A stretch of 13,737 bases of DNA. Origin: an uncultured Prevotella sp. Its GTDB lineage: Bacteria; Bacteroidota; Bacteroidia; Bacteroidales; Bacteroidaceae. The notes beneath the pieces were generated by a model. The model had not been told where the DNA came from. It searched no databases and worked only from the letters and a program-made list of their open reading frames with translations. The translations under genes and the position numbers were made by a program. The stretch is from the NCBI GenBank assembly GCA_938018155.1, contig CALIIG010000078.1, positions 1 through 13,737 on the forward strand, read 5' to 3'. Within the stretch, counting starts at the first letter, position 1. Each line of letters opens with the position of its first letter. This document shows, one piece after another, positions 13,378 through 13,737 of this stretch.

Positions 13378-13737
13378 AAGCGCAATACCGAAAATACCGC
13401 CCGACCGATAAACATCGCAGCAGGCATATCCATCACAATGGAATAATTCTCGTGGTGTTTTTGTTTCTATTACCATTGTACCTTTTCCCTGCATCGGGTA
13501 CATCGAGCGCTGATGAGCTGCTGCAAAAGGCGGAAGCGGCAGTGCAAGCGGAAAACTGGGATACCGCTGCTGCGCTGCTCGAAGAAGGTATTGCGCGATA
13601 CCCGACGAATGAGCTTTTCCAGCTCAAGCTCGGCGATATGTATTTTAGCAACGGGCTGTACGAACCGGCATACCGCCGCTTTACCGAAGGCCTGCGTATC
13701 AATCGGTACAACATCAAACTTCTGTACGGTGCGGCGG
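13374..13737 (+). CDS. TPR-repeat protein, partial (runs off the window)
   Basis: The gene begins with ATGA overlapping the transglutaminase stop and has GGAGG at 13361-13365, 8 nt before the ATG. The 121 visible codons encode a basic N-terminus, a hydrophobic segment (about residues 24-40) ending in PASG, which may be a signal peptide or anchor, then helical pairs of the TPR kind: ADELLQKAEAAVQAENWDTA, LLEEGIARYPTN, LFQLKLGDMYFSNGLYEPA and FTEGLRINRYN. The 3' end lies beyond the window. TPR proteins are regular partners in MoxR/DUF58/transglutaminase operons, where they probably act as binding or scaffolding proteins on the outer side of the inner membrane. Function beyond that is not shown. 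Confidence 0.8.
   Translation, partial: MKAQYRKYRPTDKHRSRHIHHNGIILVVFLFLLPLYLFPASGTSSADELLQKAEAAVQAENWDTAAALLEEGIARYPTNELFQLKLGDMYFSNGLYEPAYRRFTEGLRINRYNIKLLYGAA

Overview
The window looks like two unrelated genomes joined at about position 10,600. Positions 1 to about 10,600 read as a Bacteroidales bacterium, most likely Prevotella or a close relative. The support is protein character, several TAnnTTTG promoter -7 boxes of the Bacteroidetes type (positions 384, 1038, 5140, 5163 and 9045, and 5097 on the minus strand), mostly weak A-rich ribosome binding sites, and wide gene spacing. Positions from about 10,600 to the end read as a different organism. Genes there are tightly packed with 4 to 17 bp overlaps and a strong GGAGG site, and the sequence is visibly more GC-rich. 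The gene set (DUF58, membrane transglutaminase, TPR protein) fits a spirochaete such as Treponema, but the genus is inference.

Layout of the Bacteroidales part: a gene-poor lead (1-443); a small cupin (444-776); a probable small Cys-rich membrane protein on the minus strand whose 3' end overlaps the cupin (637-921); mannose-1-phosphate guanylyltransferase manC (1114-2187) behind a good promoter; an exported GH127-type glycosidase (2322-4193); prmA on the minus strand (4201-5070), convergent with the glycosidase; a divergent two-gene unit with a secreted Trp/Tyr/Gly-rich repeat protein (5231-6166) and an OmpP1/FadL-type outer-membrane barrel (6225-7823); a 1.26 kb stretch without a convincing gene, holding a perfect 22-bp inverted repeat, a terminator-like hairpin and a degenerate 22-nt-period repeat array; then metF (9081-10037) abutting holB (from 10038).

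hgolB is cut after its ATPase core: the reading frame passes without a stop from DNA polymerase III delta' into the C-terminal half of a DUF58 protein. The codons at the joint (Lys-Thr-Val-Phe) fit both families, as expected if two contigs were joined through a short shared sequence. holB is normally essential, and both genes lose half their length here, so a mis-assembly is much likelier than a real fusion.

The rest of the second part is a typical DUF58 / transglutaminase / TPR operon, truncated at both ends: its upstream MoxR-type ATPase is missing and the TPR gene runs off the window. I found no clear novel system. The points most worth checking are the junction, the 22-nt repeat array with its neighbouring hairpin, the Trp/Tyr repeat protein with its barrel partner, and the delta' subunit without its usual zinc cysteines.
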